The notes under the pieces were generated by a model. It made no database searches, was not told where the DNA came from, and saw only the letters and a program-made list of their open reading frames with translations. The position numbers and the translations under genes were made by a program. Below are positions 43,028 to 51,579 of a DNA stretch of 51,579 nucleotides, in pieces; the first letter of the stretch is position 1; every line of letters begins with the position of its first letter. Location: assembly GCA_964632485.1 (NCBI GenBank), contig CAZWDO010000009.1:102740-154318 (forward strand). The letters run 5' to 3'. This stretch comes from CAZWDO01 sp964632485 [NCBI: uncultured bacterium]. Lineage in GTDB: Bacteria; JAGOEH01.

Positions 43028-43984
43028 ATGAAAAAGGTGCTAGTAACAGGTGGTTTAGGATTTATTGGTTCAAATTTAGTTGATTATCTACTTAAAAAAG
43101 ACTACTGCATTACAATAGTAGATAATTTACAATCAAATGCAGTTGATAAATCATTTTATGAAAAAAAATGCAAAGTTGTTATATCAAATATTGAAGACTA
43201 TGAGACAAGTGAATCATTTGATTATATTTATCATCTTGCAAGTGTTGTAGGTCCAGCTGGAGTATTACAGTATGCAGGTAAAATCGGTTTGTCAATGGTT
43301 AGAGGAATGATGAAAGTGATTGATATTGCACTTGAATGTGATTCTGTTTTAGTAGATGTATCAACTTCAGAAGTATATGGTAAAGATGGATATTTATCAG
43401 AAGATGATGATAAAATTGTTAAAAGCAAGGTTTCAGTTCGGTTGGAGTATGGCATCGGTAAATTATTAACTGAAATAATATTAGAAAACACATCAAAAAT
43501 TCAGAATATCAACTATAATATCATCAGACCTTTTAATGTAGCAGGTCCAAGGCAGCAACCAAGAGGTGGATTCGTAACACCAATTTTTATTCAACAAGCA
43601 CTTTCAAAGAATATCATGACAATATTTGCTGGAGGTAAGCAAAAGAGGTGTTTTACGCATGTTGATGATATTGTTGAAGGTATTTATTTAGCAAGTCAAG
43701 GTAAAACCGTTCATGAAGTTTTTAATATCGGTAATAAAAATAATGAAATAACAATAGAAGACTACGCAAAATTAATTAAAAAATTAACGTTCAGCAATTC
43801 GGAATTATTATATTTGGATGGAAAAGAAATATATGGAAATTTGTATGAAGAAGCATTTGATAAGATGCCAATAAGTGATAAGGCTGAAAAACTATTATCA
43901 TGGGAACCAAAAAAAAATTTGGAAACAATTATTTATGATTATATTTCTTATTTTAAAAATGAAATCAGTTCACAAAGCATCTAA
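43028..43984 (+). CDS. NAD-dependent nucleotide-sugar epimerase/decarboxylase-like protein
   Basis: A 318-residue extended SDR. AAGGAG lies 8 bases before ATG 43028; ATG 43022 is too near. Visible are the NAD motif TGGLGFIGSN, HLASVVGPAG, DVSTSEVYG, the catalytic YxxxK as Y-GIG-K, RPFNVAGPRQQPRGGF and FNIGNKNNEI. The RLEYGIGK and GPRQQP segments are like those of UDP-glucuronate decarboxylase or UDP-hexose epimerases. The precise sugar is unknown. The gene begins the second AT-rich glycan block. Confidence 0.83.
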   Translation: MKKVLVTGGLGFIGSNLVDYLLKKDYCITIVDNLQSNAVDKSFYEKKCKVVISNIEDYETSESFDYIYHLASVVGPAGVLQYAGKIGLSMVRGMMKVIDIALECDSVLVDVSTSEVYGKDGYLSEDDDKIVKSKVSVRLEYGIGKLLTEIILENTSKIQNINYNIIRPFNVAGPRQQPRGGFVTPIFIQQALSKNIMTIFAGGKQKRCFTHVDDIVEGIYLASQGKTVHEVFNIGNKNNEITIEDYAKLIKKLTFSNSELLYLDGKEIYGNLYEEAFDKMPISDKAEKLLSWEPKKNLETIIYDYISYFKNEISSQSI

Positions 43985-43993
43985 GGTAAACTA

Positions 43994-45397
43994 ATGAGTA
44001 ATAAAATAAACAAAATTATTATACTTGGCTGTGGTGTTAGTGGTATGTCGTTAGCATACTATTTAAAAAATTTGATAAATTGCGAAATTATTATTTTGGA
44101 AAGAAGTACTAATGTAGGTGGATTATCATCGGGTATTTTTCATAATGGATATTTTCTTGATTATGGACCGCATGTTTATCACCCTGCAAATGATGAGTTT
44201 GATGAATTATTTATAAAACTCTGTGATAATAATGATTTTATTCAAAGTAGAAATGTCAAATTATTATTAGACGATTTGATTCTTGATTACCCGCTTAGTA
44301 TAGGACAAGTTCTTGATAAATATGATATCATGACAAATTTTCAATTTGTTGCAGATTATTTAATTCAGCAACTTAAAAATATTCATCTTAGAAAACCAAG
44401 TTTTGAAAATTTTGAAGATTGGGGGATTTCTACTTTTGGTAAAAGCATTTATGAAAAGTGCTTCGGAGTATATTCCAGAAAAGTATGGGGAATAGAACCG
44501 AATCAAATTTCAACAATGTTAGTTAATCAACGATTAAAGGGGCTGAGTTTGGTTTCGGTAATATTATCGACTTTAACAAAAGGAAAAAGAAAATCAAGTA
44601 AATCCTATTTTAATTCATTTATTTATAATAAAATGGGGATTCAAAATTGCTGGGACAATTTTGAAGTAATGCTTATTAAAAAAGGAATAACAATATATAA
44701 AGATTTTAATATTAAATATTTATTTTATTCAAATCAAATAATTTCAAAAATTATTTCGGATGACACAGAATTGTCGATTGGAACTGACGACTTAGTTATT
44801 TCGACTTTACCAATTGATACTTTAATTAATGATATTTTATCTCCTAAAATAGTTAATAGCAGTTTAGATTACGTAGGTTTACATTATATTTATTATTTTT
44901 TAAGCCAACCTAGATTATTTGACGAACATTGGATTTATTTACTAGATAAAAAAATTGTCCCCAATAGAATTTCTGATTTAAATAATATTAATAATATTCA
45001 TAAATTAGGATGTCTTTGTTTAGAGATTTCAGACCATAATTATGATGGATCAATTCATAATTTTGATTATATCCGATCATTATCTTCAATTGGTCTAAAG
45101 GAGAAATTAATTACTGATATTAAAAAATCATATTATTTACATTCATATCCATTATTCAAAGTCGGTTTTGAAAATGAATTGCAAAAAGTTCTTTTTGCGC
45201 TTTCCAAAATAAGAAACCTCATAACTACAGGTCGCCAAGGACTTTTCTTAAACATTGATATACATGATTGTTTTATGATTTCAAAATATTTGAGTAATAT
45301 TATTTCGGAAAGTAATGAAATGATTTTAACTCGATTTTACGAGCCGATAATTTCAAAATTTTTTAATCAACAAGAATTCAAAAGAACAGGTATATAA
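43994..45397 (+). CDS. FAD-dependent oxidoreductase, UDP-galactopyranose mutase-like
   Basis: A 467-residue flavoprotein. The FAD-binding Rossmann motif is IIILGCGVSGMSLAYYL, with an Asp/Glu at the end of the second strand (ILERSTNVGGLSSG). YFLDYGPHVYH is the substrate-binding region, and SRKVWGIEPNQIS follows. This layout is shared by UDP-galactopyranose mutase and by protoporphyrinogen oxidase-like enzymes that are frequent in O-antigen clusters. It lacks the length and conserved Arg set that would prove UGM. A ring-contracting mutase or an oxidase of a nucleotide sugar are the alternatives. Confidence 0.75.
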   Translation: MSNKINKIIILGCGVSGMSLAYYLKNLINCEIIILERSTNVGGLSSGIFHNGYFLDYGPHVYHPANDEFDELFIKLCDNNDFIQSRNVKLLLDDLILDYPLSIGQVLDKYDIMTNFQFVADYLIQQLKNIHLRKPSFENFEDWGISTFGKSIYEKCFGVYSRKVWGIEPNQISTMLVNQRLKGLSLVSVILSTLTKGKRKSSKSYFNSFIYNKMGIQNCWDNFEVMLIKKGITIYKDFNIKYLFYSNQIISKIISDDTELSIGTDDLVISTLPIDTLINDILSPKIVNSSLDYVGLHYIYYFLSQPRLFDEHWIYLLDKKIVPNRISDLNNINNIHKLGCLCLEISDHNYDGSIHNFDYIRSLSSIGLKEKLITDIKKSYYLHSYPLFKVGFENELQKVLFALSKIRNLITTGRQGLFLNIDIHDCFMISKYLSNIISESNEMILTRFYEPIISKFFNQQEFKRTGI

Positions 45398-46080
45398 TGC
45401 TGGCTATTACTTTTTTGGTGAACAAAATACGAAGAATGCTGAAGCTTTTAATTAAATATAAGTTTTCAATAATAGGCATTGCGATAAATGAGCTAAATTC
45501 AATAATTTTAAATTTTTTTCTAAAACATAAAATTGAAAGGATTTATGGGAAATTTGAAACTGGAATATATTTTACGCACCAATTTAATAATGTATCAAAT
45601 GAATCAGGCCATATAAAGGGAGAAATTGTATGGATTATTAGGAAATTAAATATTGAAAATGCAATTGTTTTATTAGTAGGGGAAACAAACAAAGTGAAGA
45701 CAAACTTTCTCGAAAATTTTCCTTTTAGAAGTCTGAATACAACAGGAATCAGTGATAACGTTGACTACCATTGGGATTTTAATGATCAAATACCTGTTGG
45801 CATAGGGAAATATAATTTAATATTATCACAGGCTGTATTAGAGCACCTTGTAGATCCTGTAGATCATATAAGGAAGTTAAAATTACTGCTTGCCGATAAT
45901 GGTTACTTAATCGTACATACAGTAATGCCAGGTTTTTTTTACCACCGGTATCCAGTAGATTGTCTTCGATTTTATCCAGATTGGTTTCAAGAAATCAGTA
46001 AATTGGTAAAATTGCAAATTAAGTTTAAAATCCTTTCATTAGATCATATTATCTATTGTTATCAACATAGTAATTTATAA
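45397..46080 (+). CDS. Methyltransferase-like protein, degenerate SAM motif
   Basis: A 227-residue protein whose start overlaps the previous stop (TAATG). The C-terminal half looks like a class I methyltransferase: NLILSQAVLEHLVDPVDHIR and LADNGYLIVHTVMP. The glycine-rich SAM loop is replaced by VLLVGETNK, and the N-terminal 80 residues are unrelated and partly hydrophobic (SIIGIAINELNSIIL). It may bind SAM weakly or not at all. It is followed by a normal methyltransferase gene. Confidence 0.6.
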   Translation: MLAITFLVNKIRRMLKLLIKYKFSIIGIAINELNSIILNFFLKHKIERIYGKFETGIYFTHQFNNVSNESGHIKGEIVWIIRKLNIENAIVLLVGETNKVKTNFLENFPFRSLNTTGISDNVDYHWDFNDQIPVGIGKYNLILSQAVLEHLVDPVDHIRKLKLLLADNGYLIVHTVMPGFFYHRYPVDCLRFYPDWFQEISKLVKLQIKFKILSLDHIIYCYQHSNL

Positions 46081-46092
46081 AGGACAACAACA

Positions 46093-46986
46093 ATGAACAA
46101 ACCAAATTGCATTTTGTGTAATTCATCTGACTATAAGATAAAGTTTAAAAAAAGCAGACAAACTACTTGTGTTAATCAAGATGGATTCTCAGTTCTTGAC
46201 GATAAAACTCATAATGATATTGTCCAATGTCAACAGTGTGGTCTTTTTTACGTGTATCCTTTTGAAGATTATTCCTATTTTCAGAACATATACAGAAACC
46301 TAGACATTAAGAACTACGTTTTAGAAGCAGAAAATAGAGCCAAGATCTTTTTTGAAAATGCAAAATTAATACAACAATATATATCGATGGGAACATTATT
46401 AGACTTGGGATGCTCAGTTGGTTTGTTGTTAGATGCTGCACGAAAATTAGCTTTTTCAGTAATTGGCGTCGAGTTATCAGTAGAATGTTGCAAGTATGCA
46501 AAAAATATACTAAATTTAAATATTGTAAATTCAGCATTGGAAAGTATCGAATTTAAAAAAAATTCTGTTGATATTATAACAATGATTGATGTAATAGAGC
46601 ATTTACAGGATCCGGTAAGTGTTTTAATTAAATGTTGGACATGGTTAAATCAAGATGGCTACTTGGTACTTAATACACCTAATATAAATTCACTATCAGC
46701 TAAGTTACTGGGTCAAAAGTGGTATGGTTTTAGTAGAAGCCATCTATATTATTTCGATAAAGAAACAATAGAAAGTCTTTTATGTAAATGTAACTATACA
46801 ATTATAAGCAATTATACTTATCCGAGGATCTTTTCATTAGAATACATTTTAAGAAAATTAAATCTCAGTAATATATTTATTAATGCGATTTTAAAGTATA
46901 TTCCAAATTCGATTATTAAAAAATCAATTAGGATTGATCTCAAAGATAGTATGCTAATAATTGCCAAAAAAAAGTACACTAATTAA
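46093..46986 (+). CDS. SAM-dependent methyltransferase with N-terminal cysteine motif
   Basis: A 297-residue class I methyltransferase. Residues 5-60 have Cys pairs (CILC...CQQCGLFY), as in the C-methyltransferases and zinc-binding methyltransferases of glycan loci. LLDLGCSVGLLLDAA is the SAM motif, GVELSVEC is motif II, and MIDVIEHLQDPVSV and YLVLNTPN are post-motifs. It most resembles sugar or methyl-group-transfer enzymes of O-antigen clusters; the acceptor is unknown. Confidence 0.83.
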   Translation: MNKPNCILCNSSDYKIKFKKSRQTTCVNQDGFSVLDDKTHNDIVQCQQCGLFYVYPFEDYSYFQNIYRNLDIKNYVLEAENRAKIFFENAKLIQQYISMGTLLDLGCSVGLLLDAARKLAFSVIGVELSVECCKYAKNILNLNIVNSALESIEFKKNSVDIITMIDVIEHLQDPVSVLIKCWTWLNQDGYLVLNTPNINSLSAKLLGQKWYGFSRSHLYYFDKETIESLLCKCNYTIISNYTYPRIFSLEYILRKLNLSNIFINAILKYIPNSIIKKSIRIDLKDSMLIIAKKKYTN

Positions 46987-47259
46987 ATTTTTTCAAATAA
47001 AGTTATGCATTATTTTGAAAATTTTTGGATTTAGAATTTTTTATTCTCACTTTGGAATGAATTTAAAAGATTGTTACCAGTATTAGTTCAGTATTATGGT
47101 GTGATAATTCTAAAGCAGCAGCACTCAGTTCAATTGGTGATTTGGCAAATAAAACCGCAAAAGATTATCAAAACCAGCTAGCAAAATAATAAGCCCTTTC
47201 TACGCATATATTGACCAACTATTTGATTTTAAAGGATTTCCTTGACAGAGGACTAGTTA
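46987..47259. other. Intergenic stretch with a small gene remnant
   Basis: A short frame near 47110-47188 reads KAAALSSIGDLANKTAKDYQ and ends in two stops; nothing in it is recognised. The rest is AT-rich with no terminator or promoter that I can support. Confidence 0.35.
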
Positions 47260-48570
47260 ATGAAACTATCAATTTTGATTATACCAATTAGTTTTTTGGT
47301 TAGCCTATTATTATTTATTAGTCCTTTGAGTTTGTTTTTGTTTTTGATCATCACCAATTTGTTTCTTGCTTCAACTTGTTTGGGCGTTTCATTTTTAATT
47401 CGATTTTCATTGCTGCTTATTGTGAATTTGTTGTCATTTGGCATGGGGTATTTAGACTTTATTGGAGATTCATATTCAGTTCATTGGTTTTCTACAGAAG
47501 CTTTTGTGTCTTTTGTCGCTGGAGTCCCTGAAGCTTTGTACTACAAGCTTTATATATTTCGGTTTGAAGATTTTAATATCGGTAATTACGGAACAAGCCT
47601 TTATTTTTATATGATTGGCTTTTTAAAGCTTGGATTTAACAGTATTAATTTTGATATCAAAATACTCAATATATTGATGACGATCGGTTTTGCTGCGATT
47701 TATTATAAGTTTGTAAAACTCATCTTTAATCCAGCGGCACCTATTGCATTATTATTAGTTCTCCTGTATCCATTACATAATGTTTGGTCTCTTTTCTTAT
47801 TAAAGGACCTCTTTCACCTGTTATTAACATTCTGGGGTTTGTGGATTTTAATTCATCTAAATAAACAATGGTATAGATATATTCCTCAATTGTTAATTTT
47901 TTTAATTCTATTGTTTGTGAGTCGACCAAATGTATTCACATTCTATTTTGCGGTATATTTACTGTCTTTTTTGTATTATGCCATACCGATTAAAAAAATT
48001 GCAATATTTTTTTCTATCTTTATATTTTGGAAATATCAGGGATTAATGGGTATGATGAACAACTTTTTTTCAAAATTTCTTCTGCTTAATAAGGGGCATT
48101 ATTCATCCGGGGGATATTGTTTTAAAGTCATGAACAATATTTATTATTTTGACCAGTTTGCTCTTCCCGAACCTATTAACTATTTTTACTATTTCATCTT
48201 GGGGGTGTTCCATACTTTTATTGAGCCGAACCCATTTAACTATTATAATTTAAAATATGGTATTTTTCAGCTATTGCACTTAATTTGGATATTATTGGTA
48301 CTTTTAGCAGTAGTTGGTTTCGTTAGTCTTTTGATTATGGGCAGAATGAATAAATCCTTACAAATATGTATTTTTTATATAATTACCCATGCAATTATGC
48401 TAGGATTGGTAGATGGAAACATAGGAACACTTATTCGGCATCGTAGTATGATAGAACCGTTTGTATTTATTTTTTCAGCAGTTGGTATCTGGGCAATTTT
48501 TCCAATTAATCGATTGAAGAATTTCTTTCTGAATAAAACACCTGATAATTCTCAACATATTCAGGCATAA
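47260..48570 (+). CDS. Polytopic membrane protein, Wzy-like polymerase or membrane glycosyltransferase
   Basis: A 436-residue protein with about 10-11 hydrophobic segments. Near the C-terminus it has DGNIGTLIRHRSMIEPF, a motif resembling the 'N-x-GT-x-x-RHR' segment found in predicted Wzy-type O-antigen polymerases and related glycosyltransferases. The rest shows no other motif. The presence of a Wzx-like flippase in the same locus favours a polymerase. It is followed by a broken SGNH gene. Confidence 0.6.
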   Translation: MKLSILIIPISFLVSLLLFISPLSLFLFLIITNLFLASTCLGVSFLIRFSLLLIVNLLSFGMGYLDFIGDSYSVHWFSTEAFVSFVAGVPEALYYKLYIFRFEDFNIGNYGTSLYFYMIGFLKLGFNSINFDIKILNILMTIGFAAIYYKFVKLIFNPAAPIALLLVLLYPLHNVWSLFLLKDLFHLLLTFWGLWILIHLNKQWYRYIPQLLIFLILLFVSRPNVFTFYFAVYLLSFLYYAIPIKKIAIFFSIFIFWKYQGLMGMMNNFFSKFLLLNKGHYSSGGYCFKVMNNIYYFDQFALPEPINYFYYFILGVFHTFIEPNPFNYYNLKYGIFQLLHLIWILLVLLAVVGFVSLLIMGRMNKSLQICIFYIITHAIMLGLVDGNIGTLIRHRSMIEPFVFIFSAVGIWAIFPINRLKNFFLNKTPDNSQHIQA

Positions 48571-48574
48571 AAAA

Positions 48575-49350
48575 TTGAAAATATTTGTTAAAAGAGCTGT
48601 CTTTACATTTATCATTTTTTTAATCGCATTCTTGACATTAGAGGCAATAATTGGCTATTTTGAGAAAACTCCGGAGAAAATCAGAGATTCGAAATTACTT
48701 TGGAAAAACCCAGTAACCCGTAAAGTTGAAGCTTATAACAAGAATTTAAATACTATGTTTAGCATTCGATACAATGCAGACGGATTTAGAGGTAATGAAT
48801 TAATCAATACTCAGGAATCTATATTTCTGTTAGGCGATTCTTTCATTGAGGCTACTTATTTGCCTGATTCGATGATTTTGGCATCTTATTTATATGCCAT
48901 TACCGAAATGGAACGCTTCCAGGTAATTAATGCTGGTTGCAATGGATATGGAATGGACCAGAAATATCTTGTTTTATCGTAAAGCATCGGAAAATACCAA
49001 ATCAGGCACGCCATATTCTTTTTTTCATAAGTAACGATTTTCTGGATAATTATTTCAAGCCATTATTCAGCGTCGAAAATGATACCCTTATCTCGGCGTC
49101 TATTCGAGAATCGTGGAAAACGAAATTAAAGAATTGTTTAATCAATAATTCAAATATCGTTAAGATATCGATCCGGGCGATCAATCATCGAGTGGGCTGC
49201 GAGATTTATTTCTAAAGTTAGGATTATTGAACTATCAGACTCAAAACAGCAATCCACTAGTGATTACTGAACAGACGAGGATATTTTTTGCCCGATACGA
49301 AACGTGGTAGGATGAAGCGCTAAAAAAAATGATTAGAAACTATCACGTAT
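48575..49350 (+). pseudogene. SGNH hydrolase-like gene, broken
   Basis: The start (TTG 48575) gives a membrane anchor (VFTFIIFLIAFLTLEAIIGYF) and a periplasmic domain with motif I FLLGDSFIEATY, followed by VINAGCNGYGMDQKYLV. Then the frame changes: the second part (FFISNDFLDNYFKPLFS) runs from about 48970 to 49215, and a third piece (LLNYQTQNSNPLVITEQTRIFFAR) occurs in a further frame with an internal stop before 49350. The catalytic DxxH is absent. It probably once encoded a glycan acyl-processing protein. Confidence 0.75.
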
Positions 49351-49397
49351 GACATAAATGTATAGATCAACAATTATTCCCCGGTAGGGCGCAAACC

Positions 49398-51224
49398 ATG
49401 GATGATACGTACATATTAGGTATTTCAGCGTTTTATCACGATAGCGCGGCGGCTTTGCTGCACGATGGCGAGATTGTGGCGGCTGCTCAACTGGAACGCT
49501 TCAATCGCAAGAAACAGGATTACCGCTTCCCCAGGGAAGCCGTTGAATATTGCCTGAAAGCGGGAAAAATCGGAATTGATCAGGTCGATTACGTGGCCTT
49601 TTACGACAAACCGTTCATCAAGTTTGAACGTATCCTGGAAAGCTACCTGACAACGGCTCCTTTCGGTATCAAATCCTTTCTCAAGGCCATCCCGGTATGG
49701 GTCAAGCAAAAACTGTGGATTTCGGAATTGATCAAGGATGAATTGGGTTTCAGCGGAAAAGTCCTCTTCACGGAACACCACGAATCCCATGCGGCATCGG
49801 CATTTTTTCCATCCCCGTTCCAGGAAGCGGCCTTTATCACCTTTGATGGCGTGGGCGAATGGACAACCACTTCCTGGGGCGCGGCCCAGGACAATCAACT
49901 GCGCATCCATTCGGAAATTCATTTCCCACATTCCCTTGGACTTTTATATTCGGCTCTTACCTATTATACGGGATTCAAGGTCAATTCCGGCGAATATAAG
50001 GTCATGGGACTGGCTCCTTATGGCCGGCCGATCTATGTGCAGGCCATCCTTGAAAATCTGATCGATGTCAAGGAGGATGGTTCGTTTCGGATGAATATGG
50101 ATTATTTCGACTATATCTCCGGTCTGACCATGACCAATCGTAAATTCGATAAGCTTTTCGGCGGTTCGCCGCGCGAACCGGAATCAAACCTGACGCAGAA
50201 GGAAATGGACATCGCCCGTTCGCTGCAGGAGGTGACTGAATTGGTGATGCTCAGATGCGCGCGGCATGTGCGCAAGGAAACGGGAATGAAAAATCTCTGC
50301 CTGGCGGGCGGCGTGGCTCTTAATTGTGTCGGCAATGGCAAGATATTAGCGGAAAAGATTTTTGATCATATCTGGATTCAGCCGGCTGCCGGCGATGCGG
50401 GAGGCGCCCTGGGAGCCGCGTTGATGATCCATTATCAGTATCTCGGCAATCCCCGCAAAAACGATCCTTTGCGCGATTCGCAAAAAGGGTCTTATCTGGG
50501 ACCCGATTTCCCCAACGAAGAAATCGAAAAGTTTCTCAAGAAGAAAGGTTTTCCCTATCGGAAGCTGTCAGATTCCGAACTATACGAGACAGTGAGCGAT
50601 TACATGATCGAGGAGAAGGTGGTCGGCTGGTTCCAGGGCCGGATGGAATATGGTCCGCGCGCCCTGGGAAATCGCAGTATTGTCGGCGATGCGCGTTCGC
50701 CCAAAATGCAGTCGATTATGAATCTGAAGATCAAGTACCGGGAATCGTTCCGTCCTTTCGCGCCAACTATCATGGAAGAGTATATTTCCGATTATTTCGA
50801 AATCGATTGTCCGTCGCCCTATATGTTGTTGGTGGCCGATGTGAAAAAGGATAAGCAATTGCCGGTGCCGGAAGACAAGAAAAATTTGTGGGGCATTGAT
50901 CTGTTAAATATTCCCAAATCCACCATCCCGGCCATCACGCATGTGGATTATTCGGCGCGGATTCAATCGGTGAACGAGGAGACCAATCCCCGCTACTACC
51001 GGCTTATTCAGGCGTTTTACCGGAAAACGGGTTGTCCGGTCATTATCAACACGTCGTTCAACGTGCGCGGTGAACCCATTGTCTGCGCGCCCAGCGAAGC
51101 CTATACCTGTTTTATGCGCACGGAAATGGATTATCTGGTGTTGGGCAACTGTGTGCTGGATAAACGAGAGCAGCCGGAATTCAAGGATTTGAAGGACTGG
51201 CGCAAGGAATTCGAACTGGATTGA
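49398..51224 (+). CDS. Carbamoyltransferase, NodU/CmcH family
   Basis: A 608-residue cytoplasmic enzyme that uses carbamoyl phosphate and ATP to carbamoylate a hydroxyl group. The N-terminal Kae1-like domain shows GISAFYHDSAAALL, EHHESHAASAFFPSPF, TFDGVGEWTT, GEYKVMGLAPYG and AGGVALNCVGNGK. The C-terminal NodU domain has FQGRMEYGPRALGNRSIVGD, SFRPFAPTIM and NTSFNVRGEPIVCAPSEA. All are intact. Base composition returns to about 50 percent GC, unlike the preceding 20 kb. It probably carbamoylates a sugar of the glycan made by this locus, but Nod-like or antibiotic-like substrates cannot be excluded. Confidence 0.93.
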   Translation: MDDTYILGISAFYHDSAAALLHDGEIVAAAQLERFNRKKQDYRFPREAVEYCLKAGKIGIDQVDYVAFYDKPFIKFERILESYLTTAPFGIKSFLKAIPVWVKQKLWISELIKDELGFSGKVLFTEHHESHAASAFFPSPFQEAAFITFDGVGEWTTTSWGAAQDNQLRIHSEIHFPHSLGLLYSALTYYTGFKVNSGEYKVMGLAPYGRPIYVQAILENLIDVKEDGSFRMNMDYFDYISGLTMTNRKFDKLFGGSPREPESNLTQKEMDIARSLQEVTELVMLRCARHVRKETGMKNLCLAGGVALNCVGNGKILAEKIFDHIWIQPAAGDAGGALGAALMIHYQYLGNPRKNDPLRDSQKGSYLGPDFPNEEIEKFLKKKGFPYRKLSDSELYETVSDYMIEEKVVGWFQGRMEYGPRALGNRSIVGDARSPKMQSIMNLKIKYRESFRPFAPTIMEEYISDYFEIDCPSPYMLLVADVKKDKQLPVPEDKKNLWGIDLLNIPKSTIPAITHVDYSARIQSVNEETNPRYYRLIQAFYRKTGCPVIINTSFNVRGEPIVCAPSEAYTCFMRTEMDYLVLGNCVLDKREQPEFKDLKDWRKEFELD

Positions 51225-51535
51225 AAGCTAGAATATAGCTCTTTGGCGAGTTGCCGGGCGCTTATCTGGAGGGATTGATTAAACTGAAATCCATGAGGCG
51301 TAAGAAAACAAGTGAGTTAAGACGCTTATGCGCTGCGCTGGGAGTGAACGACTGAAAAAAGGCGTTATCAGGATCGAATTTATAATGATACCGCCCGGAA
51401 AGCGCTGCGGTTTCAACTGTGTTCATTCATAAAAGCATTGGAAATATGGAAAATCCAGTATGGCAGACAATTCTAAAGCCAAATATTATAACTCAATAGA
51501 AGAATAAAAACCGATCCAAACGCGGGAAAGCATAT
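51225..51535. other. Gene-free stretch with debris before the last gene
   Basis: It contains short frames without good starts (for example GELPGAYLEGLIKLKSMRR..., to about 51354, and MADNSKAKYYNSIEE at 51460-51507). No family is recognised. It looks like eroded mobile or accessory DNA. Confidence 0.45.
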
Positions 51536-51579
51536 ATGGAGATCGTCAATCCTCACGACAAGCTATTCAAGGAAGTCTT
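51536..51579 (+). CDS. Rpn-family nuclease/transposase, first residues only (runs off the window)
   Basis: The 14 codons MEIVNPHDKLFKEV match the start of the Rpn/PD-(D/E)XK transposase family (NPHDxLFKE). It is a different subfamily from the gene at 16925, which opens with NPIYDVVFKY. The rest lies outside the window. Confidence 0.7.
   Translation, partial: MEIVNPHDKLFKEV

Overview
The window looks like chromosomal DNA of a Gram-negative bacterium, probably anaerobic or microaerobic. Signs are signal-peptide beta-barrel-like proteins, LpxD-like acyltransferases, undecaprenyl-phosphate sugar chemistry and a bacterial-type 2[4Fe-4S] ferredoxin beside a NifU-C scaffold protein. A large beta-barrel-like protein (7240-9132) resembles the helix-hairpin-helix outer-membrane proteins of the Bacteroidetes/FCB group, so an FCB-like or uncultured-phylum origin is plausible but not proven. 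Promoters match the sigma70 consensus (TTGACA-N17-TATAAT). No rRNA, tRNA or CRISPR was found.

Region 1 (1-11.5 kb, housekeeping-like). It holds the 3' end of mutS2, then a minus-strand operon rlmD - glycosyltransferase - polyprenyl-phosphate sugar transferase - glycosyltransferase. Next come a divergent pair of envelope proteins, minus-strand nfu and ferredoxin genes, and a hybrid histidine kinase.

Region 2 (11.5-30 kb, first glycan block, moderate GC). A good promoter and a conserved leader element precede pseC-pseB-(broken nucleotidyltransferase)-pseI and a Gfo/Idh oxidoreductase, i.e. part of a pseudaminic-acid-type nonulosonate pathway. An island of PD-(D/E)XK 'Rpn-like' genes with repeats (15.3-19.1 kb) interrupts it. 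A second promoter (perfect consensus) with the same leader element then starts a run of an FG-GAP protein, epimerase, aminotransferase, unknown Rossmann-like protein, hexapeptide acyltransferase, MaoC-SDR fusion, FkbH, ACP and radical SAM protein. Together these could build an amino sugar and decorate it with an ACP-bound hydroxyacyl or glyceryl group.

Region 3 (about 29-49 kb, AT-rich, probably acquired). It contains a glycosyltransferase, Wzx-like flippase, methyltransferases, a deacetylase-like protein, an LpxD paralogue, an MBOAT/SGNH acylation pair, a GT39-like enzyme, an epimerase, a UGM-like flavoprotein and a polymerase-like membrane protein. It is split at 39.6-42.9 kb by mobile DNA: a decayed ISL3 element with both terminal inverted repeats, a tyrosine-recombinase remnant, and an intact IS3-family element preceded by a 21-bp perfect palindrome.

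Region 4 (49.2-51.6 kb). The GC rises again. A broken SGNH hydrolase is followed by an intact NodU/CmcH carbamoyltransferase, a decayed stretch, and the start of another Rpn-family gene running off the window.

Overall this is a mosaic O-antigen/capsule biosynthesis locus assembled by repeated insertion. The most distinctive points are the shared leader element of its two promoters, the acyl-ACP glycan-decoration cassette with an uncharacterised conserved protein, and the scar-like repeat left by an Rpn-family gene.
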